DNA of 60,755 nucleotides, taken from the NCBI GenBank assembly GCA_023410645.1, contig JAEYPQ010000019.1, positions 1-60,755 of the forward strand. Reading direction: 5' to 3'. Positions within the stretch are counted from its first letter, which is position 1. Each line of letters begins with the position of its first letter. Shown piece after piece: positions 1 through 8,769 of the stretch. Source of the stretch: Bacillota bacterium (GTDB lineage: Bacteria; Bacillota; Clostridia; TANB77; CAG-465). The position numbers were made by a program, and so were the translations under genes. Under the pieces are notes generated by a model, which did not search any database, was not told where the DNA came from, and saw nothing but the letters and a program-made list of their open reading frames with translations.

Positions 1-4
1 CCAT
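1..4 (-). CDS. Start of an unidentified gene running off the left edge
   Basis: Read on the minus strand, bases 4-2 are ATG. A strong ribosome site, GGAGGT (bases 17-12), lies 7 bases before it. Only the first codon is inside the window, so the product cannot be named. It is divergent from dpsA, with about 200 bases between them for both promoters. Confidence 0.45.
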
Positions 5-5
5 A

Positions 6-70
6 GGAAGTACCTCCATTTGATATTTTTAAGTTTCGTCACTTATACTTTATCATATTTCGGTACTTCC
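6..70 (-). promoter_or_regulatory. Inverted repeat covering the ribosome site of the left-edge gene
   Basis: GGAAGTACC at 6-14 and GGTACTTCC at 62-70 are a perfect 9-base inverted repeat separated by 47 bases. In a minus-strand transcript one arm contains part of the GGAGGT ribosome site of the left-edge gene, so pairing would hide that site. It could equally be a DNA operator. No convincing promoter fixes the transcript start, so the RNA reading is unproven. Confidence 0.35.
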
Positions 71-210
71 TTCAATTTTTTATTTGTTTTTTCTATCTAG
101 GTGTGACATATCTATTTTAAACCTATATTATTTAAATTTAATTGATTTTTTGAAAGAATAAGACAAGATATAAGTAAATATAATTAAAATATGTTATTGA
201 GGTGATTTTT

Positions 211-999
211 TTGAAAAGTTATTGTATTTTAGGAACAGATAATAGAAGTGTATCATTAAGGCAAATGTATATGGAGCAGGGAATAAAAATTTTAGATTAT
301 AATTTAGCAGATGTAATTATTACACCAATACCTTTTTCTAGAGATGATATAAAGATTAATGGTGAGATATTAGAATGTAATGAATTGATATCAAGTATTG
401 CAGGAAAGAGTGTAACCGTATATACAGGCGCTCTTTCACAAAATATGAAACATGAGTTGGAAGAGAAAAAAATTAAGTTTTATGATTTAATGGATTTAGA
501 TAATGTAGCAATATTAAATGCAATACCAACTGCAGAAGGTGCCATTGCAGCTGCTATGGAAATGACAGATTTTACATTGCATGGTTCTAATATACTTATT
601 TTAGGTTTTGGAAGAATAGGCAAAATACTTGCTAAAATGCTTAATGGAATAGGGGCAAATGTATTTTGTGAAGCTAGAAAAGAAAGTGATTTAGCAATGA
701 TAGAAGCATATGGTTTTAAGCCAGTTGAATTATTGCATCTTGATATGTATTTACCAGATATGAAAATAATATTTAATACAGTTCCAAATTTAATATTAGA
801 TGAAAGAAGATTAAAAATACTTGATAGTAAATGCGCAGTCATAGACCTTGCTTCAAGTCCAGGAGGCATGGATTTTGTAAAAGCAAAAGAACTCAAAATT
901 AATTTTAATTGGGCTTTATCATTACCTAGTAAAGTAGCACCATATACTGCCGCTAAATATTTAAAGGATACAATTGAAAAAATAGAAAATGAAATATAA
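211..999 (+). CDS. dpsA: Dipicolinate synthase subunit A
   Basis: This is the NAD(P)-binding subunit of the enzyme that turns the DapA product into dipicolinic acid in the mother cell during sporulation. Recognisable segments are the SpoVFA-type IPTAEGAIAAAM and TLHGSN region, the Rossmann glycine motif LGFGRIGK, and the family block DLASSPGG. The protein is 262 residues, slightly shorter than Bacillus SpoVFA (about 297). An upstream in-frame GTG at 202 lies inside the ribosome site GAGGTGAT, so the TTG at 211 is the likely start. It is followed at once by a terminator, and the usual partner dpsB is not next to it. Confidence 0.9.
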   Translation: MKSYCILGTDNRSVSLRQMYMEQGIKILDYNLADVIITPIPFSRDDIKINGEILECNELISSIAGKSVTVYTGALSQNMKHELEEKKIKFYDLMDLDNVAILNAIPTAEGAIAAAMEMTDFTLHGSNILILGFGRIGKILAKMLNGIGANVFCEARKESDLAMIEAYGFKPVELLHLDMYLPDMKIIFNTVPNLILDERRLKILDSKCAVIDLASSPGGMDFVKAKELKINFNWALSLPSKVAPYTAAKYLKDTIEKIENEI

Positions 1000-1032
1000 A
1001 ATAAATAATAAATAGATTAAATTAACATCTTT

Positions 1033-1065
1033 TGAATGCAAATTTTTGCATTCACTTTTTATTTT
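1033..1065 (+). terminator. Rho-independent terminator after dpsA
   Basis: TGAATGCAAA (1033-1042) pairs perfectly with TTTGCATTCA (1045-1054) and is followed by a T-rich run. It makes dpsA a single-gene unit. Confidence 0.8.
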
Positions 1066-1151
1066 AATAATTAAATTATGTATATATAAATTAAGTATTG
1101 TAAAAAATAGTATTATGAATAATTTTATTTTTATGATTTTAGAAAATGTGA

Positions 1152-1179
1152 TTGACAAAATTGTAGTAAATAATATAGA
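1152..1179 (+). promoter_or_regulatory. Sigma-A promoter of the glycine-rich prepilin-like gene
   Basis: The -35 box is a perfect TTGACA (1152-1157). The -10 box is TATAGA (1174-1179) after 16 bases, or TAGAAT after 18. It lies 35 bases before the start codon. Confidence 0.7.
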
Positions 1180-1214
1180 ATATACAAGTAACGCAAATTT
1201 AAGAGAGGTATAAT

Positions 1215-2927
1215 ATGAAAAAAGGAATATCGTTAATAGTACTTGTAATAACAATAATTGTGATAATAATTTTAGCGGGAGCTGTAATACTTAATTTAAG
1301 TCAAAATAACCCAATAGAAAGTGCAAGAAAAGCACAATTTTATTCTGCAGTTGATTCATTTAGAGATGAACTAAATTTATATAAAATATCAAAATCTAGT
1401 CAGACAGCTGGAAATTATGATACAAGTAAATTATTTGCATATAAAGATAAAGTCATTGAAAATGGAGTGGAAGATACGTCAAAAAACATATCTAATATTA
1501 TTGCTTCAATTGGTAATACAAGATATGTAGATATATTCATAGTTGAAAATGGTAATTTAATATATGTTGGATCAGATGAAAATGAAATAGTTTGGTCACA
1601 GGAGCTTAATATTGAAGTATCAGGTGTATATGTAGATTTAACTGTTAGTAAAAATGTTATAGCAAGAACAATGACTGTAAATATTAATGTACAAAATGCT
1701 GCTAAAACTGCTTTATTAGATGGTAGTACAATTGATAAATTTGATTTATACATTTCTGAGGATAATACATTTTCAGATACTACACCAGTGGAATTAGAAG
1801 GTAATACTGCTACTACAAGTTATACTAAAACTGAAATAGATGTAAGTAAAGAATATTATATAAAAACTAATGTAGTAATGAATTCAAAAACATATGCAAG
1901 TGATACGAAGTTATCGGAAAAATTAGAAGTTGATAATGATGGTTTAGTTGCTCTTATTCGTGATAATGAAGTTACTGATGGTGTATATCCAATAACAGTA
2001 AATGGTGAAACGTATAATTTGGAAGTATATAATTTTAATGATGATATGGAATATACAACAACACCAGTTCTTGGTAATAATACTCCTGATTCAACAATGT
2101 TGGTGTTAAAATATAATAAAAATTTAACAATAGGTTCTGGTGTTGTAATAGCACCACAAGTAAGAAAAAAGGGTATGTATGTTTGCGTAAAAGGTGTACT
2201 TACTAATAACGGAGAAATTACAATGACCGCACGTGGCGCAATGGCTGCTGGTCAAAATGTTTACTTATGGAAAAATTTAGATGGGACATATGAATATATA
2301 CCAGCAGTAGGTGGTGCTGGAGCAGCAAGAGTATCTAGAGCTTCAGATGGAGAAACTGCTGGTATTAAAGGTGCAAACGGAGCAAGTAGACAAACTGGTG
2401 GTGGTGGATCAGGTTCTGCATGTAGATGGGCAACAGCAACATCTTATTCTGGTGCAGGAGCTGCTGGTACATCATATTCAGGAGGAGCAGGTGGTGGCGG
2501 TTGCTCTGCTAGGAATTCTGGAAGCTGGTATGCAGGAGCTGGTGCAATAAATGGTGGCGCTGGTGGTGCTGGACTTACCAAAAGAGATAATTCTACCACA
2601 TACAAAGCCGGTGGTGGAGCTGGAAATAGTGGTGGACTTGGAAGTCTAAATAATAGTGCAACAGCAACGCTAAAAGGTGCAGATGGAACAGGTGGGTTAC
2701 TAATTATTTATACTGATACATTAATAAATAATGCTACCATATCTTCAAATGGTTCTAAAGGTGGAGGAGATGGAACTCATGCAGAAGGAGGAAGTTCTGG
2801 TGCTGGTTCTGTAAATATATTTGTAAAAAATAATACAACACAAGGTACTTTAAAAGCCGAAAGTATTGCAAATCTGCAAGGTGGAGCAGGAGGAAATGGT
2901 TCTATAACAGTAACTCAAGCATATTAA
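1215..2927 (+). CDS. Prepilin-like surface protein with a glycine-rich C-terminal domain
   Basis: The 570-residue protein begins with a class III (prepilin-type) leader: MKKG, then GISLIVLVITI and a hydrophobic helix to about residue 27. The glutamate normally found at mature position 5 of type IV pilins is valine here. Residues 30-140 form a module shared with the genes starting at 33858, 56484 and 59479, ending in a YVGSDENE segment. A fibronectin-like region follows (about 135-240), then a glycine/alanine/serine-rich domain (about 365-560) like those of phage tail-fibre and exported glycine-rich proteins. A good ribosome site (GAGAGGT) supports the start. It is a single-gene unit. An extracellular role is inferred; no assembly ATPase or prepilin peptidase is nearby. 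Confidence 0.75.
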   Translation: MKKGISLIVLVITIIVIIILAGAVILNLSQNNPIESARKAQFYSAVDSFRDELNLYKISKSSQTAGNYDTSKLFAYKDKVIENGVEDTSKNISNIIASIGNTRYVDIFIVENGNLIYVGSDENEIVWSQELNIEVSGVYVDLTVSKNVIARTMTVNINVQNAAKTALLDGSTIDKFDLYISEDNTFSDTTPVELEGNTATTSYTKTEIDVSKEYYIKTNVVMNSKTYASDTKLSEKLEVDNDGLVALIRDNEVTDGVYPITVNGETYNLEVYNFNDDMEYTTTPVLGNNTPDSTMLVLKYNKNLTIGSGVVIAPQVRKKGMYVCVKGVLTNNGEITMTARGAMAAGQNVYLWKNLDGTYEYIPAVGGAGAARVSRASDGETAGIKGANGASRQTGGGGSGSACRWATATSYSGAGAAGTSYSGGAGGGGCSARNSGSWYAGAGAINGGAGGAGLTKRDNSTTYKAGGGAGNSGGLGSLNNSATATLKGADGTGGLLIIYTDTLINNATISSNGSKGGGDGTHAEGGSSGAGSVNIFVKNNTTQGTLKAESIANLQGGAGGNGSITVTQAY

Positions 2928-2930
2928 AAG

Positions 2931-2966
2931 ATAAGACAAGAATATTTATTCGTATTCTTGTCTTAT
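2931..2966 (+). terminator. Hairpin after the glycine-rich prepilin-like gene
   Basis: ATAAGACAAGAATA (2931-2944) pairs perfectly over 14 bases with 2953-2966, starting four bases past the stop codon. The following U-tract is weak, so this may act as a terminator or as a 3'-end stabiliser. Confidence 0.6.
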
Positions 2967-2990
2967 GATATTAATCCTTAATTGTTCATA

Positions 2991-3019
2991 TTGAAAATGA
3001 TATCTTTAAGTGATATAAT
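2991..3019 (+). promoter_or_regulatory. Sigma-A promoter of folD
   Basis: TTGAAA (2991-2996), a 17-base spacer and TATAAT (3014-3019) with an extended TGA in front. It overlaps the upstream in-frame ATG at 2982, which rules that ATG out as the start of folD. Confidence 0.8.
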
Positions 3020-3044
3020 TATAAAAATGAAGCGAGGTAGTAGA

Positions 3045-3899
3045 ATGAAAAATAGTAGTATAATAGACGTTAAAAGTATAGTTGAAAATAAAAAACAAGA
3101 ATTAAAAGAAGAAATAGTTAATTTAAAAAATAACAATGTATTTCCAAAACTTGCAGTAATTCTTGCAAATAATGAAGAATCTTCTAAAATATATATTGGT
3201 AAAAAAAGAAAAATGTGTGAGGAACTTGGAATTGAAGAAATAGAATACATTTTAGATGAAAAAGTTACTAATGAAGAAGTAATAGATATAATTAATAAAT
3301 TGAATAATGATGAAACAATTGATGGGATATTAGTGCAACTTCCAATATTTAAACATTTAAATCAAGATATAATTTTAAATAATATATCACCAGAGAAAGA
3401 TGTTGATGGATTTCATCCAGTAAATCTAGGAAAATTAATTGCCAATCAAAGTGATGGAATAGTTCCTTGTACGCCTAAAGGAATTATGATGATATTGGAT
3501 TCACTTAATATTGATATTCAGGGAAAAGATGCTGTTGTTGTAGGAAGAAGTATAATTGTAGGAAAACCAATAGCACAGTTATTGCTAAATAGAGGTGCAA
3601 CTGTTACTACATGTCATTCTAAAACTACCGATCTGAAAAAGCATACAAAAAGAGCTGATATTTTAGTTGTAGCAACTGGTGTACCACATCTTGTAACAAG
3701 TGAAATGGTAAAAGAAGATTCTGTTGTTATCGATGTTGGAATTAATAGAATAGATGGAAAAATATGTGGAGATGTGGATACTGATAATGTATCTGAAATA
3801 GTAGAATATATAACTCCAGTACCAGGTGGAGTTGGGATTACTACTGTAATATCTTTAATGGATAATTTAGTAGAAATTGCTAGAAATAGAAATGTTTAA
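3045..3899 (+). CDS. folD: Bifunctional methylenetetrahydrofolate dehydrogenase/cyclohydrolase
   Basis: FolD interconverts 5,10-methylene-, 5,10-methenyl- and 10-formyl-tetrahydrofolate with NADP in the cytoplasm. The SKIYIGKKRKMCEELGI helix carries the catalytic tyrosine/lysine pair. VDGFHPVNLGKL, PCTPKGIM and the dinucleotide-binding VGRSIIVGKP are family blocks, and the C-terminus has TPVPGGVGITT. The 284-residue length is normal. The ATG at 3045 follows GAGGTAG, and the promoter just upstream excludes longer starts. The gene is monocistronic, with its own promoter and a terminator. Confidence 0.95.
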   Translation: MKNSSIIDVKSIVENKKQELKEEIVNLKNNNVFPKLAVILANNEESSKIYIGKKRKMCEELGIEEIEYILDEKVTNEEVIDIINKLNNDETIDGILVQLPIFKHLNQDIILNNISPEKDVDGFHPVNLGKLIANQSDGIVPCTPKGIMMILDSLNIDIQGKDAVVVGRSIIVGKPIAQLLLNRGATVTTCHSKTTDLKKHTKRADILVVATGVPHLVTSEMVKEDSVVIDVGINRIDGKICGDVDTDNVSEIVEYITPVPGGVGITTVISLMDNLVEIARNRNV

Positions 3900-3911
3900 T
3901 AGTAGTATAAA

Positions 3912-3945
3912 AAATATAGTTAAAATGCTTTAACTATATTTTTTT
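3912..3945 (+). terminator. Terminator of folD
   Basis: AAATATAGTTAAA (3912-3924) pairs perfectly with 3929-3941 around an ATGC loop, followed by a T run. Confidence 0.85.
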
Positions 3946-3946
3946 A

Positions 3947-3978
3947 TTGACATAATTTGACTAATATACTTATGTCAA
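3947..3978. repeat. Inverted repeat TTGACATAA / TTATGTCAA upstream of the rhamnose operon
   Basis: Two perfect 9-base arms (3947-3955 and 3970-3978) are separated by 14 bases. They lie between the folD terminator and the likely promoter of the next gene. The spacing suits a dimeric repressor site, but no regulator is known. Confidence 0.4.
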
Positions 3979-4013
3979 CATGCATAAATTAGTGCTTTTT
4001 TTACTTAAAATAC

Positions 4014-4042
4014 TTTAAAATTTAAAAAGCATGTGATATAAT
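4014..4042 (+). promoter_or_regulatory. Probable promoter of the mutase-rml operon
   Basis: TATAAT (4037-4042) has an extended TGA in front. A poor -35 (TTTAAA, 4014-4019) is 17 bases away, so the extended -10 probably carries the promoter. Confidence 0.5.
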
Positions 4043-4059
4043 CTTGCCAGGTGATAAAT

Positions 4060-5442
4060 ATGAAAAAATATGAAATTGTAAAAGATATCGATCCTAACAT
4101 TTATAGAGGATATGATATAAGAGCTATATATGGTGAAGACCTAAATGAAGATGTTGTGTACACAATAGGACTTTCTTATGGTACATACATAAAGAAAAAG
4201 GGATATGAAAGATGTGTTGTTGGACATGATAATAGAGCATCTTCTATTCCACTTTCAGAAGCATTACTTGAAGGAATAACTAGTACTGGTGTTGATGTAG
4301 AGTTCTTAGGACTTGTTACAACTCCAATGTATTATTTTGCACAAATCAAATTAAATGATGGTGTAAATATGATGCCAGGTATTATGATTACTGCAAGTCA
4401 CAATCCAAAGGAATATAATGGACTTAAAATGGCTTTTGATGATTTTGGAAATGCTTGTGGACAAATGATACAAGATTTTAGAATATTTACTGAAGCATGT
4501 GAATTTGATTCTGGAAAAGGAACTGTAAAAAATGTAGATATTAGACAAGGTTATTTAGATCTTATAAAAGATTCAATTAAACTTGGAGATAGAAAAGTTA
4601 AAGCAGTAATTGATGCAGGTAATGGTACAGCTTCAATAATAATAAAAGATGTTTTTGATATGATGGGTGTAGAATATGTTCCAATATTCTGTGATTCAGA
4701 TCCAGATTTTCCAAATCATCATCCAGATCCAAGTGAAGAAAAAAATAATGAATTTTTAAAGAAGGCTGTAATTGAAAACAAGGCCGATCTTGGTATTGGT
4801 ATTGATGGTGATGGTGACAGAGTAGGTATTATTGATGAAAATGGTAAAATGATATATATTGATTTTTATGCAATAATTATCTGGAGAGACATAATGAGTA
4901 AAGTATCAAATAAAGATGCACTATTTGATGTCAAATGCTCTAAATCATTAAAAGATGAAATTATAAAACTAGGTGGAAATCCCGTTTGCTATAGAACTGG
5001 TAATTCATACATGAAGGCTAAAATGAGAGATGGAAATTTCGCTTTTGGAAGCGAACTTTCTGGACATGTATTCTTTAGAGATAAATGGCCAAATATTGAT
5101 GATGGTATTTATGCTGGTCTTAGACTTATTGAAATATTATCTAAAACAGATGAGACTGTAAGCCAGTTACTTGAAGGAATAAATAAATACTATTCAACAC
5201 CTGAAATTAAAATTGTGTCAACTGATGATGAAAAGTTTAATGTTATAGAAAAAGTAAAAGAATATTGCAAACAAAAAGGATATTCTGTAAATGATATTGA
5301 TGGCGTAAGAGCTGAATTTGATAATGGATGGGCACTTGTTAGAGCTTCTAATACAGGACCAAATATTACTGCAAGATTTGAAGGTATAACTTTAGAAGAT
5401 ATGGAAAAAATACAAAAAGAATTTATGAGTCTATTAAAATAG
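4060..5442 (+). CDS. Phosphomannomutase/phosphoglucomutase
   Basis: This is an alpha-D-phosphohexomutase that moves phosphate between C6 and C1 of glucose or mannose. Here it would supply glucose-1-phosphate to RmlA. The phosphoserine loop ITASHNPKEYNG, metal loop DGDGDRVG, sugar loop GSELSGH and C-terminal phosphate-binding segment RASNTGPNITARFEG are all present. The 460-residue length fits the ManB/AlgC/Pgm type. A GTG at 4051 lies within the ribosome site AGGTGAT, so the ATG at 4060 is preferred. It leads the rhamnose operon, 39 bases before rmlD. A second copy with the same layout is at 30020. Which sugar each prefers cannot be read from sequence. Confidence 0.9.
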   Translation: MKKYEIVKDIDPNIYRGYDIRAIYGEDLNEDVVYTIGLSYGTYIKKKGYERCVVGHDNRASSIPLSEALLEGITSTGVDVEFLGLVTTPMYYFAQIKLNDGVNMMPGIMITASHNPKEYNGLKMAFDDFGNACGQMIQDFRIFTEACEFDSGKGTVKNVDIRQGYLDLIKDSIKLGDRKVKAVIDAGNGTASIIIKDVFDMMGVEYVPIFCDSDPDFPNHHPDPSEEKNNEFLKKAVIENKADLGIGIDGDGDRVGIIDENGKMIYIDFYAIIIWRDIMSKVSNKDALFDVKCSKSLKDEIIKLGGNPVCYRTGNSYMKAKMRDGNFAFGSELSGHVFFRDKWPNIDDGIYAGLRLIEILSKTDETVSQLLEGINKYYSTPEIKIVSTDDEKFNVIEKVKEYCKQKGYSVNDIDGVRAEFDNGWALVRASNTGPNITARFEGITLEDMEKIQKEFMSLLK

Positions 5443-5481
5443 TTTTATGATTTATTATATAATTTAAGGAGTGAAAATTTA

Positions 5482-6333
5482 ATGAAAAAAATATTATTAT
5501 TAGGTCAAGATGGTATGCTTGGTGGAGAACTTGCATTAAGACTTGAAGCAAATCCAGAATATGAAGTTAGTGTCACTACAATATCTACTTTAGATATATG
5601 TAATAAAGATGCTGTTATAAAAAAAGTTGAAGAAGAAAATCCATATTTTATAATTAACTGTGCAGCATATACAAATGTTGATGGATGTGAAACAAATTTT
5701 GAACTTGCAAATTCAGTAAATGGAAAAGCAGTTGAAAATATTGCAGAAGCTGCAAATAAGGTTGGTGCTACTCTTTTACATATAAGTACAGATTATGTAT
5801 TTGATGGGGAACTACCAACAGATCAAATATATACTGAGGATATGCAAACTGGACCAGTAAGTGCATATGGAAAGACAAAATTACTTGGCGAACAAAATGC
5901 AGCAAAGGCAGAAAAATATTATATCTTAAGAACAGCTTGGCTATATGGTAAAGGTAAAAACTTTGTTAGAACAATGCTTAAACTTGCAAGTGAAAGAGAT
6001 ACATTAAATGTAGTTGCAGACCAACATGGAAGTCCAACATCTTCTACAACTTTATGTGAAATTATTGAGCAGTTCCTAGTAAAAGAACCTGCTTATGGAA
6101 TATATCATTCTACAAATGAAGGTTTTACAACTTGGTACGAATTTGCAAAAACTATATTTGAATTAAGTGGTGTAAATGTAACTGTAAATCCAGTAGACTC
6201 AGATGAGTTTCCAACACCAACAAAAAGACCTCATAATAGTATGTTATCAAAAGAAAAATTACATAATATAGGAATATATCCTAAAGATTATGTTGAAGCG
6301 TTAAAAGATTATTTAAAGGAGGAAATTAAATAA
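5482..6333 (+). CDS. rmlD: dTDP-4-dehydrorhamnose reductase
   Basis: RmlD performs the last step of dTDP-L-rhamnose synthesis, the NAD(P)H-dependent reduction of dTDP-4-keto-rhamnose. It is a short-chain-dehydrogenase-fold protein of 283 residues. It has an N-terminal glycine motif (LGQDGMLG), the HISTDYVFDG block and the catalytic tyrosine/lysine pair in SAYGKTKLLGE. TAWLYG and DQHGSPTS are also typical. The start is supported by TAAGGAG. The stop shares one base with the rmlA start, indicating translational coupling. Confidence 0.93.
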   Translation: MKKILLLGQDGMLGGELALRLEANPEYEVSVTTISTLDICNKDAVIKKVEEENPYFIINCAAYTNVDGCETNFELANSVNGKAVENIAEAANKVGATLLHISTDYVFDGELPTDQIYTEDMQTGPVSAYGKTKLLGEQNAAKAEKYYILRTAWLYGKGKNFVRTMLKLASERDTLNVVADQHGSPTSSTTLCEIIEQFLVKEPAYGIYHSTNEGFTTWYEFAKTIFELSGVNVTVNPVDSDEFPTPTKRPHNSMLSKEKLHNIGIYPKDYVEALKDYLKEEIK

Positions 6334-7202
6334 TGAAAGGTATTATTTTAGCAGGTGGAAGTGGTACAAGATTATACCCAATAACACTTGCAATATCAAA
6401 ACAATTATTACCAGTTTATGATAAACCAATGATTTATTATCCATTATCTACTTTAATGCAAGCAGGTATAAATGAAGTATTGATTATTTCAACACCAATT
6501 CATATAGGAATGTTTGAGTCACTTTTAGGAGATGGTTCAAAACTTGGAATGAGTCTTGAATATAAAATTCAAGAAAAACCAGTTGGTCTTGCTGATGCAT
6601 TTAGACTTGGATCGGATTTTATTGGAAATGATACAGCATGTTTAATACTTGGAGACAATATGATTTATGGACCAGGTCTTGAAGAAATGCTAAGAGAAGC
6701 TAGTAACTTAAAAGAAGGTGGAGTGATCTTTGGATATGAAGTGTCTGATCCTACTTCTTATGGTGTTGTTGAAATTGATTCAAGTGGTAATGCTATATCA
6801 ATAGAAGAAAAACCAACTGAACCAAAATCTAATCTAGCAGTACCTGGATTATATTTCTATGACAATTCAGTTGTTGAAATTGCAAATACCATTGAGCCAA
6901 GTGCTAGGGGTGAACTTGAAATAACAGATGTAAATAGAGTTTATATGGAAAAAGGAAATCTTAAGGTTTTAACTTTAGGTAGAGGTTTTGCATGGTTTGA
7001 TACTGGTACACCTGATAGATTAAATGATGCTTCAGATTTTGTTAAAGCAATTGAACTTAGACAAGGAATACAAATAGCTTGTTTAGAAGAAATAGCATAT
7101 AAAAATGGTTGGATAAATAAAGAACAAACATTAGAACTTGCCAAAGGATTTTCTAAGACTGAATATGGAAAATATATAAAGAAAATAGTAGGTGAAAAGT
7201 AA
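6333..7202 (+). CDS. rmlA: Glucose-1-phosphate thymidylyltransferase
   Basis: RmlA joins glucose-1-phosphate and dTTP to give dTDP-glucose, the first committed step to dTDP-rhamnose. The nucleotidyl-transfer signature LAGGSGTRLYP is at residues 6-16, followed by ISKQLLPVYDKPMIYYP. GDNMIYG holds a metal-binding aspartate, and EEKPTEPKS and GRGFAWFDTG are family blocks. The 289-residue length is standard for the short RmlA class. AAGGAGG precedes the ATG. It overlaps its neighbours by one base on each side. Confidence 0.96.
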   Translation: MKGIILAGGSGTRLYPITLAISKQLLPVYDKPMIYYPLSTLMQAGINEVLIISTPIHIGMFESLLGDGSKLGMSLEYKIQEKPVGLADAFRLGSDFIGNDTACLILGDNMIYGPGLEEMLREASNLKEGGVIFGYEVSDPTSYGVVEIDSSGNAISIEEKPTEPKSNLAVPGLYFYDNSVVEIANTIEPSARGELEITDVNRVYMEKGNLKVLTLGRGFAWFDTGTPDRLNDASDFVKAIELRQGIQIACLEEIAYKNGWINKEQTLELAKGFSKTEYGKYIKKIVGEK

Positions 7203-7774
7203 TGGGGAAGTTTAACAAAATAGATACTTCAATTGAAGGAGTATATATAATAGAACCGACTGTTTTTGGAGATTCAAGAGGATATTTTATGGAGACATAT
7301 AGTGAATCTGAATTTAATGAAATTGGAATATTTGATAAATTTGTTCAAGATAATCAATCAAAATCTAAAAAAGGCGTTCTAAGAGGATTACATTTTCAAA
7401 AGGAAAATTCACAATCTAAACTTGTTAGAGTTATAAAAGGCGAAGTCTTTGATGTATGTGTAGATTTGAGACCTAATAGCAAAACATATGGTAAATGGGA
7501 AGGTGTTTTACTTTCTGAAGAAAATAAAAAAATGTTTATGATTCCAAGAGGTTTCGCACATGGATTTTTAGTTGTTTCAGATGAAGCTGAATTTACATAT
7601 AAATGTGGAGATGTTTATAACAAAGAATCAGAAGGCGGACTTATTTGGAATGATCCTGAAGTTGGAATAAAGTGGCCAGAAGTTGATACAGAATTATTGT
7701 TATCTGAAAAAGATCAAAAATGGCCAACTTTAGGCGAGCTTAGAAATACAGATTTGTTTAAAAATTTAAAATAA
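7202..7774 (+). CDS. rmlC: dTDP-4-dehydrorhamnose 3,5-epimerase
   Basis: RmlC epimerises the 4-keto-6-deoxy sugar at C3 and C5, between the RmlB and RmlD steps. The 190-residue cupin-like protein has the catalytic histidine in LRGLHFQ, then DVCVDLRPNSKTYGKW, the RGFAHGF segment and the conserved tyrosine in FTYKCGD. The start overlaps the rmlA stop by one base. Confidence 0.95.
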   Translation: MGKFNKIDTSIEGVYIIEPTVFGDSRGYFMETYSESEFNEIGIFDKFVQDNQSKSKKGVLRGLHFQKENSQSKLVRVIKGEVFDVCVDLRPNSKTYGKWEGVLLSEENKKMFMIPRGFAHGFLVVSDEAEFTYKCGDVYNKESEGGLIWNDPEVGIKWPEVDTELLLSEKDQKWPTLGELRNTDLFKNLK

Positions 7775-7796
7775 TTAAAATTTATTGGAGGAAAAT

Positions 7797-8759
7797 ATGA
7801 AAAATATATTAGTAACTGGTGCTGCTGGTTTTATAGGTTCAAATTTTATAAACTATATGAATAAAACATATGGTGATAAATATACTTATATAGTTTATGA
7901 TAAATTAACATATGCAGCTAATATGGATAATTTGAAAGAATCAGAAGGAAAATATATATTTATAAAAGGAGATATTTGTGATCTAGAACAAGATATTGAA
8001 ACTTTAAAAAAATATGATATAGATGCAGTAGTTCATTTTGCAGCTGAATCACATGTAGATAATAGTATTAAAAGACCTCTTACATTTACTGAAAATAATG
8101 TACTTGGAACAAATGCTTTAATAGAAGCTTGTAGACAAGTATGGGGAGAAGGAAGTCAAAATAGATTTGTACATGTATCAACTGATGAAGTTTATGGGAC
8201 TTTAAAAGATGGGGATGCAATGTTTGTTGAAACATTACCACTTGCCCCAAATAGTCCGTATTCTGCTTCAAAAGCTGGTTCTGATCTTGTAGTACGTGCA
8301 TATGGTGAAACTTTTAAAATGAATGTTTGTATAACTAGATGTTCAAATAATTATGGACCAAATCAACATGAGGAAAAATTAATACCACTTATGATTAAAA
8401 AAGCTAAATCTGGCGAAAATCTTCCTGTATATGGTACAGGTAAAAATATTCGTGATTGGTTATACGTTGAAGATCATTGCAGTGCAATAGATACAGTTTT
8501 ACACAAGGGTGTAAAAGGTGAAATATACAATGTTGGTGGCAATAACGAAAAAACTAATTTGGATATAGTTAAAACTATTCTTAAGGAACTTGGTAAGTCT
8601 GAAGACTTAATTACATATGTGGAAGATAGAAAAGGCCATGATTATAGATATGCAATAAATTCTTCTAAAATAAAAAGAGAACTAGGATGGGAACCTTCAA
8701 TTACTGTTGAAGAAGGATTAAAGAAAACTATTAGATGGTATTTATCAAAAGAATATTAA
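7797..8759 (+). CDS. rmlB: dTDP-glucose 4,6-dehydratase
   Basis: RmlB converts dTDP-glucose to dTDP-4-keto-6-deoxyglucose with tightly bound NAD. The glycine motif GAAGFIGSNF is at residues 8-17. The catalytic TDE triad is at 129-131 and the YSASK tyrosine/lysine pair at 155/159. The C-terminus has the usual NIRDWLYVEDH and GHDYRYAI segments. A TTG at 7785 is in frame, but GGAGG lies between it and the ATG at 7797, so the ATG is the start and the protein is 320 residues. It is the last gene of the operon. Gene order D-A-C-B is unusual, but the set is complete. Confidence 0.95.
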   Translation: MKNILVTGAAGFIGSNFINYMNKTYGDKYTYIVYDKLTYAANMDNLKESEGKYIFIKGDICDLEQDIETLKKYDIDAVVHFAAESHVDNSIKRPLTFTENNVLGTNALIEACRQVWGEGSQNRFVHVSTDEVYGTLKDGDAMFVETLPLAPNSPYSASKAGSDLVVRAYGETFKMNVCITRCSNNYGPNQHEEKLIPLMIKKAKSGENLPVYGTGKNIRDWLYVEDHCSAIDTVLHKGVKGEIYNVGGNNEKTNLDIVKTILKELGKSEDLITYVEDRKGHDYRYAINSSKIKRELGWEPSITVEEGLKKTIRWYLSKEY

Positions 8760-8769
8760 TATATTAATT

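Noticed and set aside
480..896. Open minus-strand frame opposite dpsA
   Set aside because: No ribosome site, no recognisable domain, and it mirrors a well-supported gene on the plus strand.
2311..2550. Second plus-strand frame inside the glycine-rich domain
   Set aside because: Low-complexity repeats keep alternate frames open. The Leu/Val/Gln-rich product is typical of a shifted frame of glycine codons.
2982..3044. Longer FolD start at ATG 2982
   Set aside because: The region contains the -35 and -10 boxes of the folD promoter, while GAGGTAG directly precedes ATG 3045.
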